Part shown: positions 12,528 through 23,848 of the stretch, one piece after another | How positions within the stretch are numbered: position 1 is the first letter of the stretch | Layout: the number at the start of each line of letters is the position of its first letter | Assembly: GCA_900642245.1 (NCBI GenBank) | Contig: CAAAJI010000025.1 | Location: 273,852-337,851, forward strand | Source: Fragilaria radians | Taxonomy: Eukaryota > Bacillariophyta > Fragilariophyceae > Fragilariales > Fragilariaceae | DNA: 64,000 bases | Reading direction: 5' to 3' | Translations under genes and position numbers: made by a program | Notes under the pieces: model-generated | The model's database searches: none | What the model was told of the DNA's origin: nothing | What the model saw: the letters and a program-made list of their open reading frames with translations, nothing else

Positions 12528-13349
12528 TATTTGGTGATGACTCCGGAAATCACGCAAGGCAGTTACTTTTAGCACAACTACAGTATCTTTGTACGTCTAG
12601 TCCAGTAGCACGTAGTCAATCGTAGCTCGATTAATACGCACTTGGAATTCTTTGCTGGAGGTCCAAATATGAACCTGCAGTTGGTACTCTATTCTACATA
12701 TATATTGAAATCAACTAACGGAACCTCCAGGATATTTCAAAAGGTCACAGTAGCCCAGTAGAACAAGTAAATAAGGGCCATTGTAGTCGAAAAAGTTAGT
12801 TCAAGGCTCGTACTCAAACCTCCAGCTAAACCAAACCATAAACCAATATCATTCCCGAAATTTTTTTCTTTACACTGTTAGTAGTACTGCACTCGATCCA
12901 AAAAGAATGATAACCTAGCTTAGCAAACTTGTTCAATTATTTAGTACATATATGAAAGCTTCGTCACTGGTGGTTTCTTATGAGACATAGAATATTAATT
13001 ATATTGATGTGAATATGCCAAAGGAAAAATTTAAACTTTTAGCCATTTTAATCGAAGTCACCACTTAATATACGATATACGACTACAAGTCGAACCCCAG
13101 AGGTGTGATTAATGACACTTATGATGGAGAGATTTGATGTGAAAAGTTGAGATTGTAGTTTCCATACATGCTCCTTCTGGTTTAAGGAGGCTTTCGAAAT
13201 TCATCCGCTTAAATTCGAAAACTATCTTAATGCTTGTACTTCTCAAAGCAATGTCATTCCAGAAAAATATAGAAAAGAGGAACTGAAATTTCAGTCTCTC
13301 CATATTCTCTAGTTTTAGCTTATGGCGTTTACCTTACTAAAAGGCAGAC
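12528..13349. repeat. Left copy of an 0.8-kb direct duplication beside an assembly gap
   Basis: It matches 13371-14185 almost base for base, apart from a few substitutions and short indels (for example AACCTGCAG missing from the right copy near 12675/13514). It has no recognised gene: the 64-codon minus-strand frames at 13109-13303 and 13946-14140 are simply the same non-coding stretch twice. See the gap entry for the likely cause. Confidence 0.95.
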
Positions 13350-13369
13350 NNNNNNNNNNNNNNNNNNNN
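13350..13369. other. 20-N assembly gap
   Basis: Twenty N bases lie exactly between two near-identical 0.8-kb copies. This is the pattern left when two alleles or overlapping contig ends are scaffolded in tandem. The gap size is nominal. Confidence 0.98.
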
Positions 13370-13370
13370 A

Positions 13371-14185
13371 TATTTGGTGATGACTCCGGAAATCACGCAA
13401 GGCAGTTACTTTTAGCACAACTACAGTATCTTTGTACGTCTAGTCCAGTAGCACGTAGTCAATCGTAGCTCGATTAATACGCACTTGGAATTCTTTGCTG
13501 GAGGTCCAAATATGCAGTTGGTCCTCTATTCTACACATATATCGAAATCAACTAACGGAACCTCCAGGATATTTCAAAAGGTCACAGTAGCCCAGTAGAA
13601 CAAGTAAATAAGGGCCATTGTAGTCGAAAAAGTTAGTTCAAGGCTCGTACTCAAACCTCCAGCTAAACCAAACCGTAAACCAATATCATTCCCGAATTTT
13701 TTTTCTTTACACTGTTAGTAGTACTGCACTCGATCCAAAAAGAATGATAATCTAGCTTAGCAAACTTGTTCAATTATTTAGTACATATATGAAAGCTTCG
13801 TCACTGGTGGTTTCTTATGAGACATAGAATATTAATTATATTGATGTGAATATGCCAAAGGAAAAATTTAAACTTTTAGCCATTTTAATCGAAGTCACCA
13901 CTTAATATACGATATACGGCTACAAGTCGAACCCCAGAGGTGTGATTAATGACACTTATGATGGAGAGATTTGATGTGAAAAGTTGAGATTGTAGTTTCC
14001 ATACATGCTCCTTCTGGTTTAAGGAGGCTTTCGAAATTCATCCGCTTAAATTCGAAAACTATCTTAATGCTTGTACTTCTCAAAGCAATGTCATTCCAGA
14101 AAAATATAGAAAAGAGGAACTGAAATTTCAGTCTCTCCATATTCTCTAGTTTTAGCTTATGGCGTTTACCTTCTAAAAGGCAGAC
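13371..14185. repeat. Right copy of the 0.8-kb direct duplication
   Basis: It is about 98-99 percent identical by eye to 12528-13349. The small differences look allelic in number and kind. Confidence 0.95.
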
Positions 14186-16364
14186 AGGCTAAACATGTTA
14201 CACTTTATTTGAAATCTATTACCAATTATTTCTAGTTACCAGCCAAGAATGGAATTACTAATTTTGACCAAGAAATGTTTTGAATAATTTAACCAAGGAC
14301 AGAAATAGAGACAGTAAAGGGTTCTTGTCAAATGTACATGAATGCCATGCAATATTTTCCATTTTCAATCATATTTGGATTAAATGAAATCTCCGATAAC
14401 GCTAAATAAAAGCATCTACACTACTAAAAAAGTTTCACATTCGATCTGGCTGCTGGTAACCCTTAACAACAAGATATAAGTAGAATTCATACCAATATGT
14501 GGAATCTACACTACTAAAAAAGTTTCACATTCGATCTGGCTGCTGCTAACCCTTAACCCTTATGCGTTTTGTTAGTACAGTAATACTCAAGAAAGTTTTA
14601 GAGTACGAATACAGAGTTTCCAGAGCGACTAAAATCAATAGGGATATAGCTAATTCATACGGTACCTGATTTTAGTAAGATAATAGTTCCATCCTACTTT
14701 GATCCAGAATTATAAACTAGAATGTTGTCGAAACTTTCAGTTGTAAACTGTGGAATATTTAACACAATTGTCATTCAAATGCTATTGCAATGTGGATATA
14801 TCTAATTGCAATATTAATCTGCAACTAAATGAAATTCCTTCAAAACAATGAAAAGAAATAACACTATTCCTGCAAATTGAGGAAAAAGATCTTTTGTGCT
14901 TCTTAATCTTAAATATAATTATAACTGGCTTAAAAGACATTAATCATATAGATCATGTATATTGTTGCATGTTTGGGATAATTCTTGTTGTATTAATCCT
15001 TCATTTTTCTCATTATTAGCAAACAAGTAAAGAATACATTTTGTAAAGTTATCAAAACAGCAATATTTACTTTCTGCCAACAGCTTTATTTTGACTTTTT
15101 AACCAACAATCTTTGACGTCCCAATAATAGCAGCACCAATGACTTTTACAACAATAGCGCAAGAAAAAGCTTTAATATGTCTTGAAACCATACTTTACAC
15201 CTTCATAATGCCAATGCTAAATCAATGGTATAATTTACTTTAAGTTCTGTGATGTTGAATGCAACTGTAGATACCAATGACATGTTAGGTCAAGAATTAA
15301 AACATAAAGTCTTGTGTCATGCATCAGATTGTTTGAACTGTAAATTATAAGTTCACAAATAACAATCATAAAATTTTTTGTCATAATTATTGCTGGAAAT
15401 GTAAAAATTCAAAGATACATTCTCTTTTGTAAAATAGTTAACTCTGCATAGCAAAGCAAGCACCAACTACTAGTCTATATATAAAAATAGTATTCATAGA
15501 CTGACAGTGATTCCTACTTTTTTAAACTTCTCTAATGATAAAGTATTGCATTGCTTCGCACTCCTTGGTATGTCTTGACAAGACCCTTCACTACAGGGAT
15601 TGGAATAAATGTCTCTTCCCTATGGTACAATTATGCAATGCAACATCTGGTTCTAATCAATACTATTGTCCCTGATTTGTGTGTCCAGTTTAGCTTTTCA
15701 GCCAGAGTGTAAGATGGTAAATTGTTTTTCATAGGAGCGAATTAAGTGGTATCGCATATCCTTTAGCCTTAGATACAATCTTAACTCTGCCATAGAAACG
15801 TGGGTAATCTGAAGGAATAGTAACTGTTTACGTTCGATTCCTAACCCTGGAATGATTCAATGCAAGATGTCTAAAACCTTTCAAAGCCTCTTGGTGATTC
15901 ATGTATCGATGGGTCTCCAAGTTCAAAATGGCAATTCCATATTTCACTGGCTATGGCTCTCAAGCAAATGAAAGGTTTAGGAGCTTTTGAGGTAAACACA
16001 TATGCTGCAATCAGGGATACTAGTTCAAGTTCATTGCTAGTTAGATGAAAGAATAACTCGTTGAATTTTAGATGTTATGTGTCCATTGATATCTTTTCCT
16101 TTTACTTTAGTTTCTAGATAACATCTAAATGTATGCTTTTAAGTAAGAATCTTGGTATTCTCTTTAGTGTCAATAAGAATAAGCACCAGCTGATTGTTGC
16201 ACTCATGACAATAAGCAATATCTTTCCAAAATTTAAAAATCTCTCACAGCTGTCTGTAATCAATGACATAAGTCAATCATTGAGTCTACGCCTCACCCAA
16301 CTTAAGTGTCAAAACAGGAGGAATTGTCATAACAATCTACTTGATTGATCAATTGTGGTTCCTG
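14186..16364. other. Gene-poor AT-rich stretch
   Basis: Apart from the direct repeat at 14414-14568 I see no coding region, RNA gene or element. Open frames are short and have no recognisable motif. A GTTCGATTCC at about 15833 resembles a tRNA B box, but no tRNA fold surrounds it. Confidence 0.6.
14414..14568. repeat. 55-bp direct repeat, 100 bp apart
   Basis: The stretch beginning ATCTACACTACTAAAAAAG at 14414-14468 recurs at 14514-14568 with one or two changes. Function is unknown. Confidence 0.9.
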
Positions 16365-17555
16365 TCAAAAATGAAGAAAGCTATTCTGATTTTTTGAAGA
16401 GCAGTTGAATTTAATGAACTTTCCATGAATAACAGTGCAAGTCAGATTCAATACTTGTCCCAAGTAAATCAGGGCATCACTTCCTCCACAGTCATGCAGC
16501 ACAGTGCCATCGCATCGTGCTCTAAGGAAACAAATATACGGATCCATTCCTATTGCGATTCCTTTCGCACGAATGAAAGGCAAGACCTTTCGTCGAAGGA
16601 ACTGTTCTGAATGGAGGGGTCGCTTTCTAACAAACTCATGGATTCTATCAAAACGTCCAGTAGCCCATATCTCGGTGGCATCAAAGGGCCCCACAAACAT
16701 CCTATCGTTAACAGGAAACTTTGCAAATGCTGGTATGGTCGATTCATTGTTAAATTTATCAAATAGTTGAGCGCTCTGATGAGGTCTGAAAATACTAGTT
16801 GAATCCGATTTGCCTTCTTTGGGGGCCAGTTGGAAAACATCCAACGGAGTGACATAAACAACATCGGCACGTAACATTGCAACGCGTTCATAATTGATCG
16901 AATGTAGAGTAGAGTAGTTTTTCATGATATACCATGCATTCCTGATAGAATGCCACATTTTGATGATATTGACATAGGTTTCTATCGTAAACGTCTTATC
17001 ATTCCCCCAAAAACGGTTACGTCGTTTTGTGGAGTTTTCTCGAATCTGACTCAACAAAGCACTGTGAGTGTTCTCAAAGTTCTCCATACTTTCTATTTCA
17101 AACGACACTTGAGGCTGAAAGCTAGAATTAGCACGTTTGGCCTCTGAAGTTAGCGCTTGCCGTAATTTGAAAACATCATTTGGATAGATGGCCCCTCCAG
17201 AACCTGTCCTCGATTCTTTTTCGAAGGTTACATTATACGTATGTACAAAATAATCACATTTGTAGTGAATATTTGGTCTAATGATATTTACCAGAATTGA
17301 TGGAAGAACAAGGTCTCTGAATGAGCGCGGTAACCCAAAGAAGGTTATGGCGCAGCGACGATTTTCTAGATCCAATCGTCTTGCTACAAACGAGCTCCCA
17401 TAAGAATGAATCAAAGATTTCTTTTTCGCAGTTGTGTGGAAGTCATCTGACTCACAAATAAAGACAAGATATGCGAAGGCGGAAATATAAATGATGGCTG
17501 TGATAGAGTACCTGGTTTGTGTTGCGTTCAAAGAGAAAGTTGCTCCTTTTGACAT
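16365..17555 (-). CDS. Putative type II membrane glycosyltransferase-like protein
   Basis: A 396-aa protein if started at the ATG at 17555. A hydrophobic anchor at about residues 16-33 (YSITAIIYISAFAYLVFI) precedes a lumenal domain with RRCAITFFGLPRSF near its start, RVAMLRADVVY (an R-x-D site that could act as the metal or sugar-nucleotide Asp motif), NDRMFVGPFDATEIWATGRF, and a late CFLRARCDGTVLHDCG. This pattern recurs in uncharacterised diatom and plant membrane proteins thought to be Golgi glycosyltransferases, but I cannot assign a CAZy family. The longer frame to 17666 starts inside an 8-bp tandem repeat, so the downstream start is preferred. The activity is inferred. Confidence 0.7.
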   Translation of the reverse strand: MSKGATFSLNATQTRYSITAIIYISAFAYLVFICESDDFHTTAKKKSLIHSYGSSFVARRLDLENRRCAITFFGLPRSFRDLVLPSILVNIIRPNIHYKCDYFVHTYNVTFEKESRTGSGGAIYPNDVFKLRQALTSEAKRANSSFQPQVSFEIESMENFENTHSALLSQIRENSTKRRNRFWGNDKTFTIETYVNIIKMWHSIRNAWYIMKNYSTLHSINYERVAMLRADVVYVTPLDVFQLAPKEGKSDSTSIFRPHQSAQLFDKFNNESTIPAFAKFPVNDRMFVGPFDATEIWATGRFDRIHEFVRKRPLHSEQFLRRKVLPFIRAKGIAIGMDPYICFLRARCDGTVLHDCGGSDALIYLGQVLNLTCTVIHGKFIKFNCSSKNQNSFLHF

Positions 17556-17647
17556 GAGTTTTTGTAGACAAATATAAATATACAAACTATCTTTAACACT
17601 ATTGACAAATTGTAAAGTTCCCCAAATTGACATCTCGGGAAAGTTTA

Positions 17648-17679
17648 CATTGAAGCATTGAAGCATTGAAGCATTGAAG
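17648..17679. repeat. Tandem 8-mer, CATTGAAG x 4
   Basis: Four perfect copies lie across the most upstream ATG of the adjacent minus-strand gene. They probably sit in its 5' leader and could change length by slippage. Confidence 0.95.
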
Positions 17680-18314
17680 CAGTCACTAAAAATAACTATA
17701 TTTCAGTGAGTCTAGTTGTGAACGATATGAATTTCCAATCCTAGTTTGGAATTTGAATAAGACATGTAGTCAAAGATAAAGATTTAGCCAAAAAAATTGA
17801 AATGAAATATATATTTGGATACTCCTAAAAGTATGTGAAGGCTAACGATAGAAAATTCCTTATTTTGAAAAAGACAATGTATGATTTGTACAAAGTGCAA
17901 GTCAGTATTTTAAGAGTATTGCTGGGAGTTTGGATTGACCAGAAATAATGGTTCGTAGATAAAAATCTAAAAGTCTTGGAGAAATTAACATTTCAGTATA
18001 TTTGGTTGATGTTTGACAGTCGGAATTGAGGAAGACATCCCTTACAAAAGCTGTGTGTTCAAGCTCAAGAATTGAATTGTTTGCAAGCTCTGGACCTTTT
18101 TTCTCTGAACAAGAAAAAGTAACACAAGGATTGTCAAGAAATCCTCCTAATTTATGCTTGCATTCACTGTATTATTTACTCCAAATTCGAGTGTTAATTC
18201 TGTACAGTAAAGTTAACATTAGTTTTTATCAAAACAAACACAAATGACCGTATTGAATGACTTCAAAGACTTAAAGGAACCTCTTTCACGATCTTTGTTG
18301 CAATAAATGAAAAA
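17680..18314. other. Divergent intergenic region
   Basis: It separates the minus-strand glycosyltransferase-like gene from the plus-strand sulfotransferase-like gene. No RNA gene or repeat is seen. It should hold both promoters. Confidence 0.5.
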
Positions 18315-19841
18315 ATGAAATTTCACTTCAAATTCAAATGGGATCCATCAAGGACTCTCCTAGGTTCTATAGTGTTGGGAATGTTGATTGCTGCCTTGAT
18401 ACTGGTATCAGTAAATATCAATCTTGACCTGTCCTTGTTGAGGACGCATACATCATGGAAGCTCTTTGTCGAACACTTCGCTAGTGTTCACCTTGGTTTC
18501 CAAGAGTCAACCTCTGAAAACTTCCCTAACACAATGAAAACCACGAATGTAAACTTTCTTTGTCGTGTCGAAAGGGTTTCTTTGAGCTGGATTTTGAAAC
18601 GTTTTGTATGCAATGGATTCTTAGACGAGCGACAAGGAGTCAGAAACAGGTCTTTGAGACGATTAAATGAGGGCTACACAAAAAGTGGTTACGCCGTGAT
18701 ACCGGATCGAAATTCTTTGTCTCTGGGTAAATATCAGCCACATACGCAGATATGGTCCGACCCAAAAACTATAGCAACGAAATTATCACCAACACAGTAC
18801 CTGAACAATGTTGAAAAGGATGAATCGAACCACTTTAGTCAATTGCGATACGAGGGGGGTCAGTCATCAAACAATAACCCTCAGATACCATCGTTATCAC
18901 AGTATCAAGAAATCGCTGAGGAAAATAGTTCAGTCTCATTGCTTCCTCTTGTGAACAAAAACCTTCCCAATCTTATGGATAATTCGGTGGGAATATCAGT
19001 GCCAGAGCAAGACCCCAAATGCATCGTTCCTAATGCTCAGGAAAAGACAGTTCGGAGCCCAGTATGGACATCGTCATACCCCGGATCGGGTGCCAAATTG
19101 ACATGGAAACTAATTCGCGCCATCACTGGCATATTTACGAGTGATGACTTTGACCACAATGGCCGTGTGGCAAAAGGAACTATAGTTGCTGTCAAAACTC
19201 ATTTTCCATCCCATACACCTAGTGAGGTCTTTCACAAAGAAAATTTAAGGCATATTGATCGAGCCATCTTGTTGATCCGAAATCCAATTTATTCCATCCC
19301 TTCCTATCACAATTTTGTATACGAAAAAACAAAAGGATTACTAAATCATTCTGTAAGGGCACCGGTCGAAGTCTGGATAAAATGGAGAAACTCGTTTTTC
19401 GAACAAGAACTTGCAGCATGGATTTCTCATCAAAAGTATTGGTTGGATACCTATCAGGCCGAAAAGCTGTATTTGATAGCCATGGAAGATTTGACATCTA
19501 TTGAACACGGTCCTGACGAACTAAAGAAGTTGGGTGACTTTATTGCCAAGGGTCAAACCGATATCGAAGAATCCTTGGTACCCGAGGAACGAATTGGTTG
19601 CATATGGAACATGTTCGTGAATGGAAGAGTCCCAGGGGAAATGGAACGTCGAAAATCACGCCGTTCAGGAGGTCCTCCAAGCTACCCATTCACAACACAG
19701 CAAATTCAACTCATCATTCAGGCCTTAACAAGCCTAAGGGATTCATATCATTTGTCATCCAAATTAGGAGTTATTTTGGAATCTTATATCAATACTGCCA
19801 ATGAAGTGAAGCTAAGTATAGATCAAATGGTGACTTTTTGA
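18315..19841 (+). CDS. Type II membrane sulfotransferase-like protein (WSCD-like)
   Basis: A 508-aa protein with a basic N-terminus and a transmembrane anchor at about residues 14-34 (LGSIVLGMLIAALILVSVNI). A Ser/Asn-rich stem is followed by the catalytic domain. There SSYPGSGAKLTWKLI matches the 5'-phosphosulfate loop, and RAILLIRNPIYSIPSYHN matches the 3'-phosphate site (RNP and later Ser) of PAPS-dependent sulfotransferases, in the form seen in WSC-domain sulfotransferase-like proteins. KLYLIAMEDL corresponds to the strand that follows. It is likely a Golgi enzyme modifying glycans. It lies next to the glycosyltransferase-like gene on the other strand. The family is well supported; the substrate is unknown. 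Confidence 0.8.
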   Translation: MKFHFKFKWDPSRTLLGSIVLGMLIAALILVSVNINLDLSLLRTHTSWKLFVEHFASVHLGFQESTSENFPNTMKTTNVNFLCRVERVSLSWILKRFVCNGFLDERQGVRNRSLRRLNEGYTKSGYAVIPDRNSLSLGKYQPHTQIWSDPKTIATKLSPTQYLNNVEKDESNHFSQLRYEGGQSSNNNPQIPSLSQYQEIAEENSSVSLLPLVNKNLPNLMDNSVGISVPEQDPKCIVPNAQEKTVRSPVWTSSYPGSGAKLTWKLIRAITGIFTSDDFDHNGRVAKGTIVAVKTHFPSHTPSEVFHKENLRHIDRAILLIRNPIYSIPSYHNFVYEKTKGLLNHSVRAPVEVWIKWRNSFFEQELAAWISHQKYWLDTYQAEKLYLIAMEDLTSIEHGPDELKKLGDFIAKGQTDIEESLVPEERIGCIWNMFVNGRVPGEMERRKSRRSGGPPSYPFTTQQIQLIIQALTSLRDSYHLSSKLGVILESYINTANEVKLSIDQMVTF

Positions 19842-20314
19842 ACTTTCGATTTCCCGTTCGTCCGAAATATTATTTCTTGAAAACTAAAATTATTATCTAG
19901 CTCTATATGTAGTAAGCATGAGGCAAGTTACTTTAATTTACAATACGTCTGAGTTACGGAAATAATGACAATAGGAAGAACTAATCAAAGAGTGCAAAGG
20001 TTGTTTTTGAAGAAGCTTGTCATGACCAGGTCTATTGTGAAAAATCTAAGGAAACATTTAATGCCAGAAATGGAAATTTTCCTCACTTGTTATCCCAGTC
20101 AAAAAGACAATTGAGAAGTTATGAAAGTCATTGCTGATAGAGCGTTAAGGGCATGAACACTAAATCTAAAATTTCCCTTTCCTAAATGTTGCAAAAGTGT
20201 CGATCAGTCTATTAATCCTAGCCCTACTGGGGGGAATCATATGTTCACTAGTTAAGGACCGAGATAAACACTTGTTTCGAGTACGACTGTCATCATGTCT
20301 TTGAAAGTCAAGAC
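19842..20314. other. Intergenic region before the MATE gene
   Basis: No gene, repeat or RNA is seen in these 473 bases. They should hold the sulfotransferase terminator and the MATE promoter. Confidence 0.5.
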
Positions 20315-21895
20315 ATGACATGGTACACCAACATAACCATTCTGATTTTTCACATCCTATTGGGGAAGAGCAAAAGCCTGGGATTCACTCCAATTTCAAC
20401 CCAGTCATATCTCCCTTCCTTGCAGTTGGGAAACACCCGACGATTATTTCGCCTCAGATCATCTTCGGATGACAATGTTGTCTCCAAAAGGACTCGTTTT
20501 TGGAAGGCACTTCCTCGTATGGATTCCTTAGATCGTCGTATATTAAGGACTGCGATACCGACAATGATTAATATGGCTGCAGTTCCTTTGGTGAATGCTG
20601 TTGATACATTTTGGGTGGGGCGTTTGGGCAAGGTCCTTAACCTTGCGGGTCAGGCAGCAGCCAATAATGCGTTTTTCACACTCTATTTCTTGGTATCATT
20701 CTTACCTACTCTCACAGCTCCAAAGGTAGCCGAAGCCATAGTTCAATCCTCCAATGATGATCGTCACGTTGCTCGTGAGCGAGTCAGTGAGGCTCTTTTC
20801 CTCTCGATACTCTTCGGGGGATTGGGAACTATCCTTCTGGTAGCCTTTCCCCGGGTAGTATTACGGTGGATCCTGCCTTCCCATGGAGCAGCTTTCGAAT
20901 ATGCCGTCCCCTATTTACGTTGGAGAGCCATTAGCCTCGTACCTGCGCTAGTTGCTGCCACAGGATTTGCGGCCTATAGAGGACTTCTCGATACTATTAC
21001 ACCCTTACGAGTGTCTCTGGTAACGAACGCCTGCAATTTAGTCCTGGATCCAATTTTGATGTATTCATGTCGTATGGGATTTATGGGTGCTGCATTAGCA
21101 ACGTCATTATCAGAAGGGTGCGCTGGGATCATCTACCTGTTTCTATTGGCAAAACAAAGGCTTATTCCTCGAAATCTGCATAAAATTTTCTCTCAACCTC
21201 CTTCATGGGCAAACTTAGTACCACTATTACAGGGAGGTGCTAGTGTATTGGCTCGTCAGGCGGCAATCACATTGGCTGTCATTGCAGCCGCTCGTCGTGC
21301 TCATGCGATGGATTCCACGGGTGTAGCTGCAGCTGCCTATGGGATTGTCATGAGCACCTACTCTTTGGGAATCGTCATCCACGTGGCCATTCAATCCACA
21401 ACGGCTGCATGGATATCCGCCACACGTGCGGGTATGGACATGAATGATCCCGAGGATGCCGCCCGTTCAGTTGGTGATCGTTTATTTGCATGGGGAATCC
21501 TATTTGGTAGCATGATGGGTGCCATACAATATATCACTCTACCCTTTTGGGTTCCAGTTTTCTCGACATTGACAGAAGTGCAAGATGCTGTTCGAGCACC
21601 GGCTATAATATCAAGTATCATTCATGTAATTAATGGCGTAACATTTCCAGGTGAGGGAGTCATGTTGGGACTTGGATGTTTTCGTGACCTTGCAGTTATC
21701 ACTTTGGCTGGAGCTGGACTGTTACTTGCCTTACTCTCTACGCCTTTGGGCTATTCCTTGGAAGGAATAATGGTGGCACTAGCCATATTTAATGCCATTC
21801 AAGGCATAAGTGTACTCATGCATTATCTTTGGTTTGGACCACTAGCCAAGAAACCAAAGTCGAAAAGGGATAGAAAGGTGAAAATAGATATTTAA
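20315..21895 (+). CDS. MATE-family efflux transporter, possibly plastid membrane
   Basis: A single-exon 526-aa protein with about 12 hydrophobic segments arranged in two halves. MATE/DinF features include AVPLVNAVDTFWVGRLG in helix 1, the pair PLRVSLVTNACNLVLDPIL and GFMGAALATSLSEG in the middle, and QGGASVLARQAAITLAVIAA at the start of the second half. This wording is closest to plant DTX45/46/EDS5-type and DinF transporters, which export organic compounds against Na+ or H+. The start has a signal-peptide-like core followed by SLGFTP, which resembles the ASAFAP plastid motif, then a basic Ser-rich stretch, so an inner plastid membrane location is possible. It is convergent with the GT34-like gene (59 bp between stops). 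Confidence 0.88.
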   Translation: MTWYTNITILIFHILLGKSKSLGFTPISTQSYLPSLQLGNTRRLFRLRSSSDDNVVSKRTRFWKALPRMDSLDRRILRTAIPTMINMAAVPLVNAVDTFWVGRLGKVLNLAGQAAANNAFFTLYFLVSFLPTLTAPKVAEAIVQSSNDDRHVARERVSEALFLSILFGGLGTILLVAFPRVVLRWILPSHGAAFEYAVPYLRWRAISLVPALVAATGFAAYRGLLDTITPLRVSLVTNACNLVLDPILMYSCRMGFMGAALATSLSEGCAGIIYLFLLAKQRLIPRNLHKIFSQPPSWANLVPLLQGGASVLARQAAITLAVIAAARRAHAMDSTGVAAAAYGIVMSTYSLGIVIHVAIQSTTAAWISATRAGMDMNDPEDAARSVGDRLFAWGILFGSMMGAIQYITLPFWVPVFSTLTEVQDAVRAPAIISSIIHVINGVTFPGEGVMLGLGCFRDLAVITLAGAGLLLALLSTPLGYSLEGIMVALAIFNAIQGISVLMHYLWFGPLAKKPKSKRDRKVKIDI

Positions 21896-21954
21896 TCAAC
21901 GCCTATCTGTGAAATTTACATTATTACAGCAAACACCAGAAAGAGAACACCGTA

Positions 21955-23118
21955 TCACTCTGCATATTCCAGAAATATTTTCACAGTATCTTCCTTGTTG
22001 TCCACCCCAGCCGCATGTGCAATGAAATCGCCCTTGTGATAATAGAACTCTGACATGTAGTATTCCTTATCCTTGATGTTAACTGCATGTTCTTCGTAGT
22101 CCCTTGGATCAATCATGATTGTAAATGAGTTAAAGTTACACTGTCGAGGCGCCACGGCATGCCCGTCATGGTCGAATTCATTGTGCTGCAATGTCTTCAG
22201 ACATGCATTCAGTCCGGCTTGATCACCCGATTTCGATAAGCCTACAGGCTTAATATGTTCAGTTTTACTCCACCATTTATCTAATAAGGCTAAACTCCAG
22301 TCGGAATTTCTAACGAACCAAGCTCCAGAGTTGTAACCGTTTTTCATTGTCTTATCTGGGGCCATCACTAGATGTTTCGTGGGATCCGAAGGAAGGAATT
22401 CTTCTAATTTTCGTTTGGAATCCATAATGACTGTGTCTGCGTCAAGAAAGAATACCCAAGTACAATTTTCCTCTTGTAGTAACCGTCTAACAGCGGGAAT
22501 TTTGCTCCAACCAGGTGGTCGTCTTGCATCGACTTGGTCGCTGGCATCCCATAGGCGATAACCGTGTTTGGATGCATAGTTTCGTTTGTTTTCCCAAGTA
22601 ATATCCAAAACACCGTGAAAGCTACGCCATCCGTATAGCATCTGCCAAATCGATCGCTTTTTTTCATCCGTGAAAGTAGTAATGCAAATGGAATGCGGAT
22701 CAAATTTTGGTAGATTGGAAGCCCCAATGTTAGACTCACGAATTTCGTCTGCCACTGTGCGATAGTCTGGCCTGGGACATTCTCGGTTTAACTGTAAAAT
22801 CGGAGCCGGTTTCCAAGGACGATGAGATTCGTAATGAGCTGTAAATCGATGTTGAATATAAGGTACTACATGTGACATGAAAACGCCAATTAGTAGAATT
22901 GTGACAAACCATCGAAAGAGCCAACAATTCCGTTCCGATTTTAGGGACTTTGATCGGCCGTCACATTTAAATCCTTCACTCTGAATCTTGGATGATCCTG
23001 ATGACGACAATATACTATTGGAGTTTGTCGTAGTACTCGATGAACAACTCGTTGGGCTAGAAGGGAACAGGGGAAGTAACGACGCACGACTCCGGATTGC
23101 TCGAATGGACATGACCAT
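21955..23118 (-). CDS. GT34-like (galactosyltransferase/MNN10-type) glycosyltransferase
   Basis: A 387-aa type II membrane protein. A Ser-rich cytosolic tail leads to a transmembrane anchor at about residues 66-88 (CWLFRWFVTILLIGVFMSHV). The catalytic domain follows: ICITTFTDEKK, ENKRNYASKHGYRLWDASD, PPGWSKIPAVRRLL, then WVFFLDADTVIMD, whose DAD is the expected DxD metal and nucleotide-sugar site, and later NSGAWFVRNSDWSLALLDKWW and GDQAGLNACLKTL. These are in GT34 order (Golgi alpha-galactosyl/xylosyl/mannosyltransferases). The sugar cannot be stated. With the genes at 16.4-19.8 kb it could act on sulfated or branched cell-surface glycan. Confidence 0.85.
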   Translation of the reverse strand: MVMSIRAIRSRASLLPLFPSSPTSCSSSTTTNSNSILSSSGSSKIQSEGFKCDGRSKSLKSERNCWLFRWFVTILLIGVFMSHVVPYIQHRFTAHYESHRPWKPAPILQLNRECPRPDYRTVADEIRESNIGASNLPKFDPHSICITTFTDEKKRSIWQMLYGWRSFHGVLDITWENKRNYASKHGYRLWDASDQVDARRPPGWSKIPAVRRLLQEENCTWVFFLDADTVIMDSKRKLEEFLPSDPTKHLVMAPDKTMKNGYNSGAWFVRNSDWSLALLDKWWSKTEHIKPVGLSKSGDQAGLNACLKTLQHNEFDHDGHAVAPRQCNFNSFTIMIDPRDYEEHAVNIKDKEYYMSEFYYHKGDFIAHAAGVDNKEDTVKIFLEYAE

Positions 23119-23848
23119 TTCTAATCAATCCGATGATATTTTAAACTTTTGGCGATTGTAAGGATCCTATTTCACTTTGATTTACAATTATCTCTTTCTG
23201 ATGGTTACAATCTTTCAAAGTTTCACTCAAGTGCTATGAAACAGGGATCTCAATCGTCGACTGTACTTGTCATTCAGCATTGGAGAGACCAACGATTTTA
23301 TCATTACTAGCACTGTATTCCAAGTACGTTATCGACTTTACTCCGAGGAGTTCAAACGTGGCAATAATTGGTACTAAGACCGTAGAAAAGTACTCTTTGA
23401 TTCATAAAATACGCCTGATAATTTAATCGTGACCAGTGTGAACCGTTGCCTCATTGAGCAAGCTGCAACCATTAGTAGCCATAGGTATTTGATCCTTTCG
23501 GGATTGTGATGATACCAAAAATACAACCGGTCATATGTGTCGGCTTAAAGAGACTATGCTGGTCATCCTTGAATAAAATGTGATGTAAAGATTCAAATTA
23601 AACGTTTATCAACTTCATTAGACTAACAACATTGATTCATAGGGAGCAATCTCCTCAAAAAATCTGCAGGAAAACACCATACCAAAAGAACGCCAGTTTC
23701 ATCAAAAACTCTGCCCCTTGAATCAGACTTTGATATCAACTCAACAATAAGAAATTTTAAATTTGAGTTCCGTGTCCCATGCTGAAATCTTGTTTCACTC
23801 CTTTATGGTGAACCAGCATTTACAGTACTGCCAAATTAGTCCTCAATT
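23119..23848. other. Intergenic region, no gene seen
   Basis: It holds the GT34-like promoter. No repeats or RNA genes are recognised. Confidence 0.5.

Noticed and set aside
13109..14140. Two identical 64-codon minus-strand genes (13109-13303, 13946-14140)
   Set aside because: They are the same non-coding stretch seen twice because of the duplication around the gap; no protein motif.
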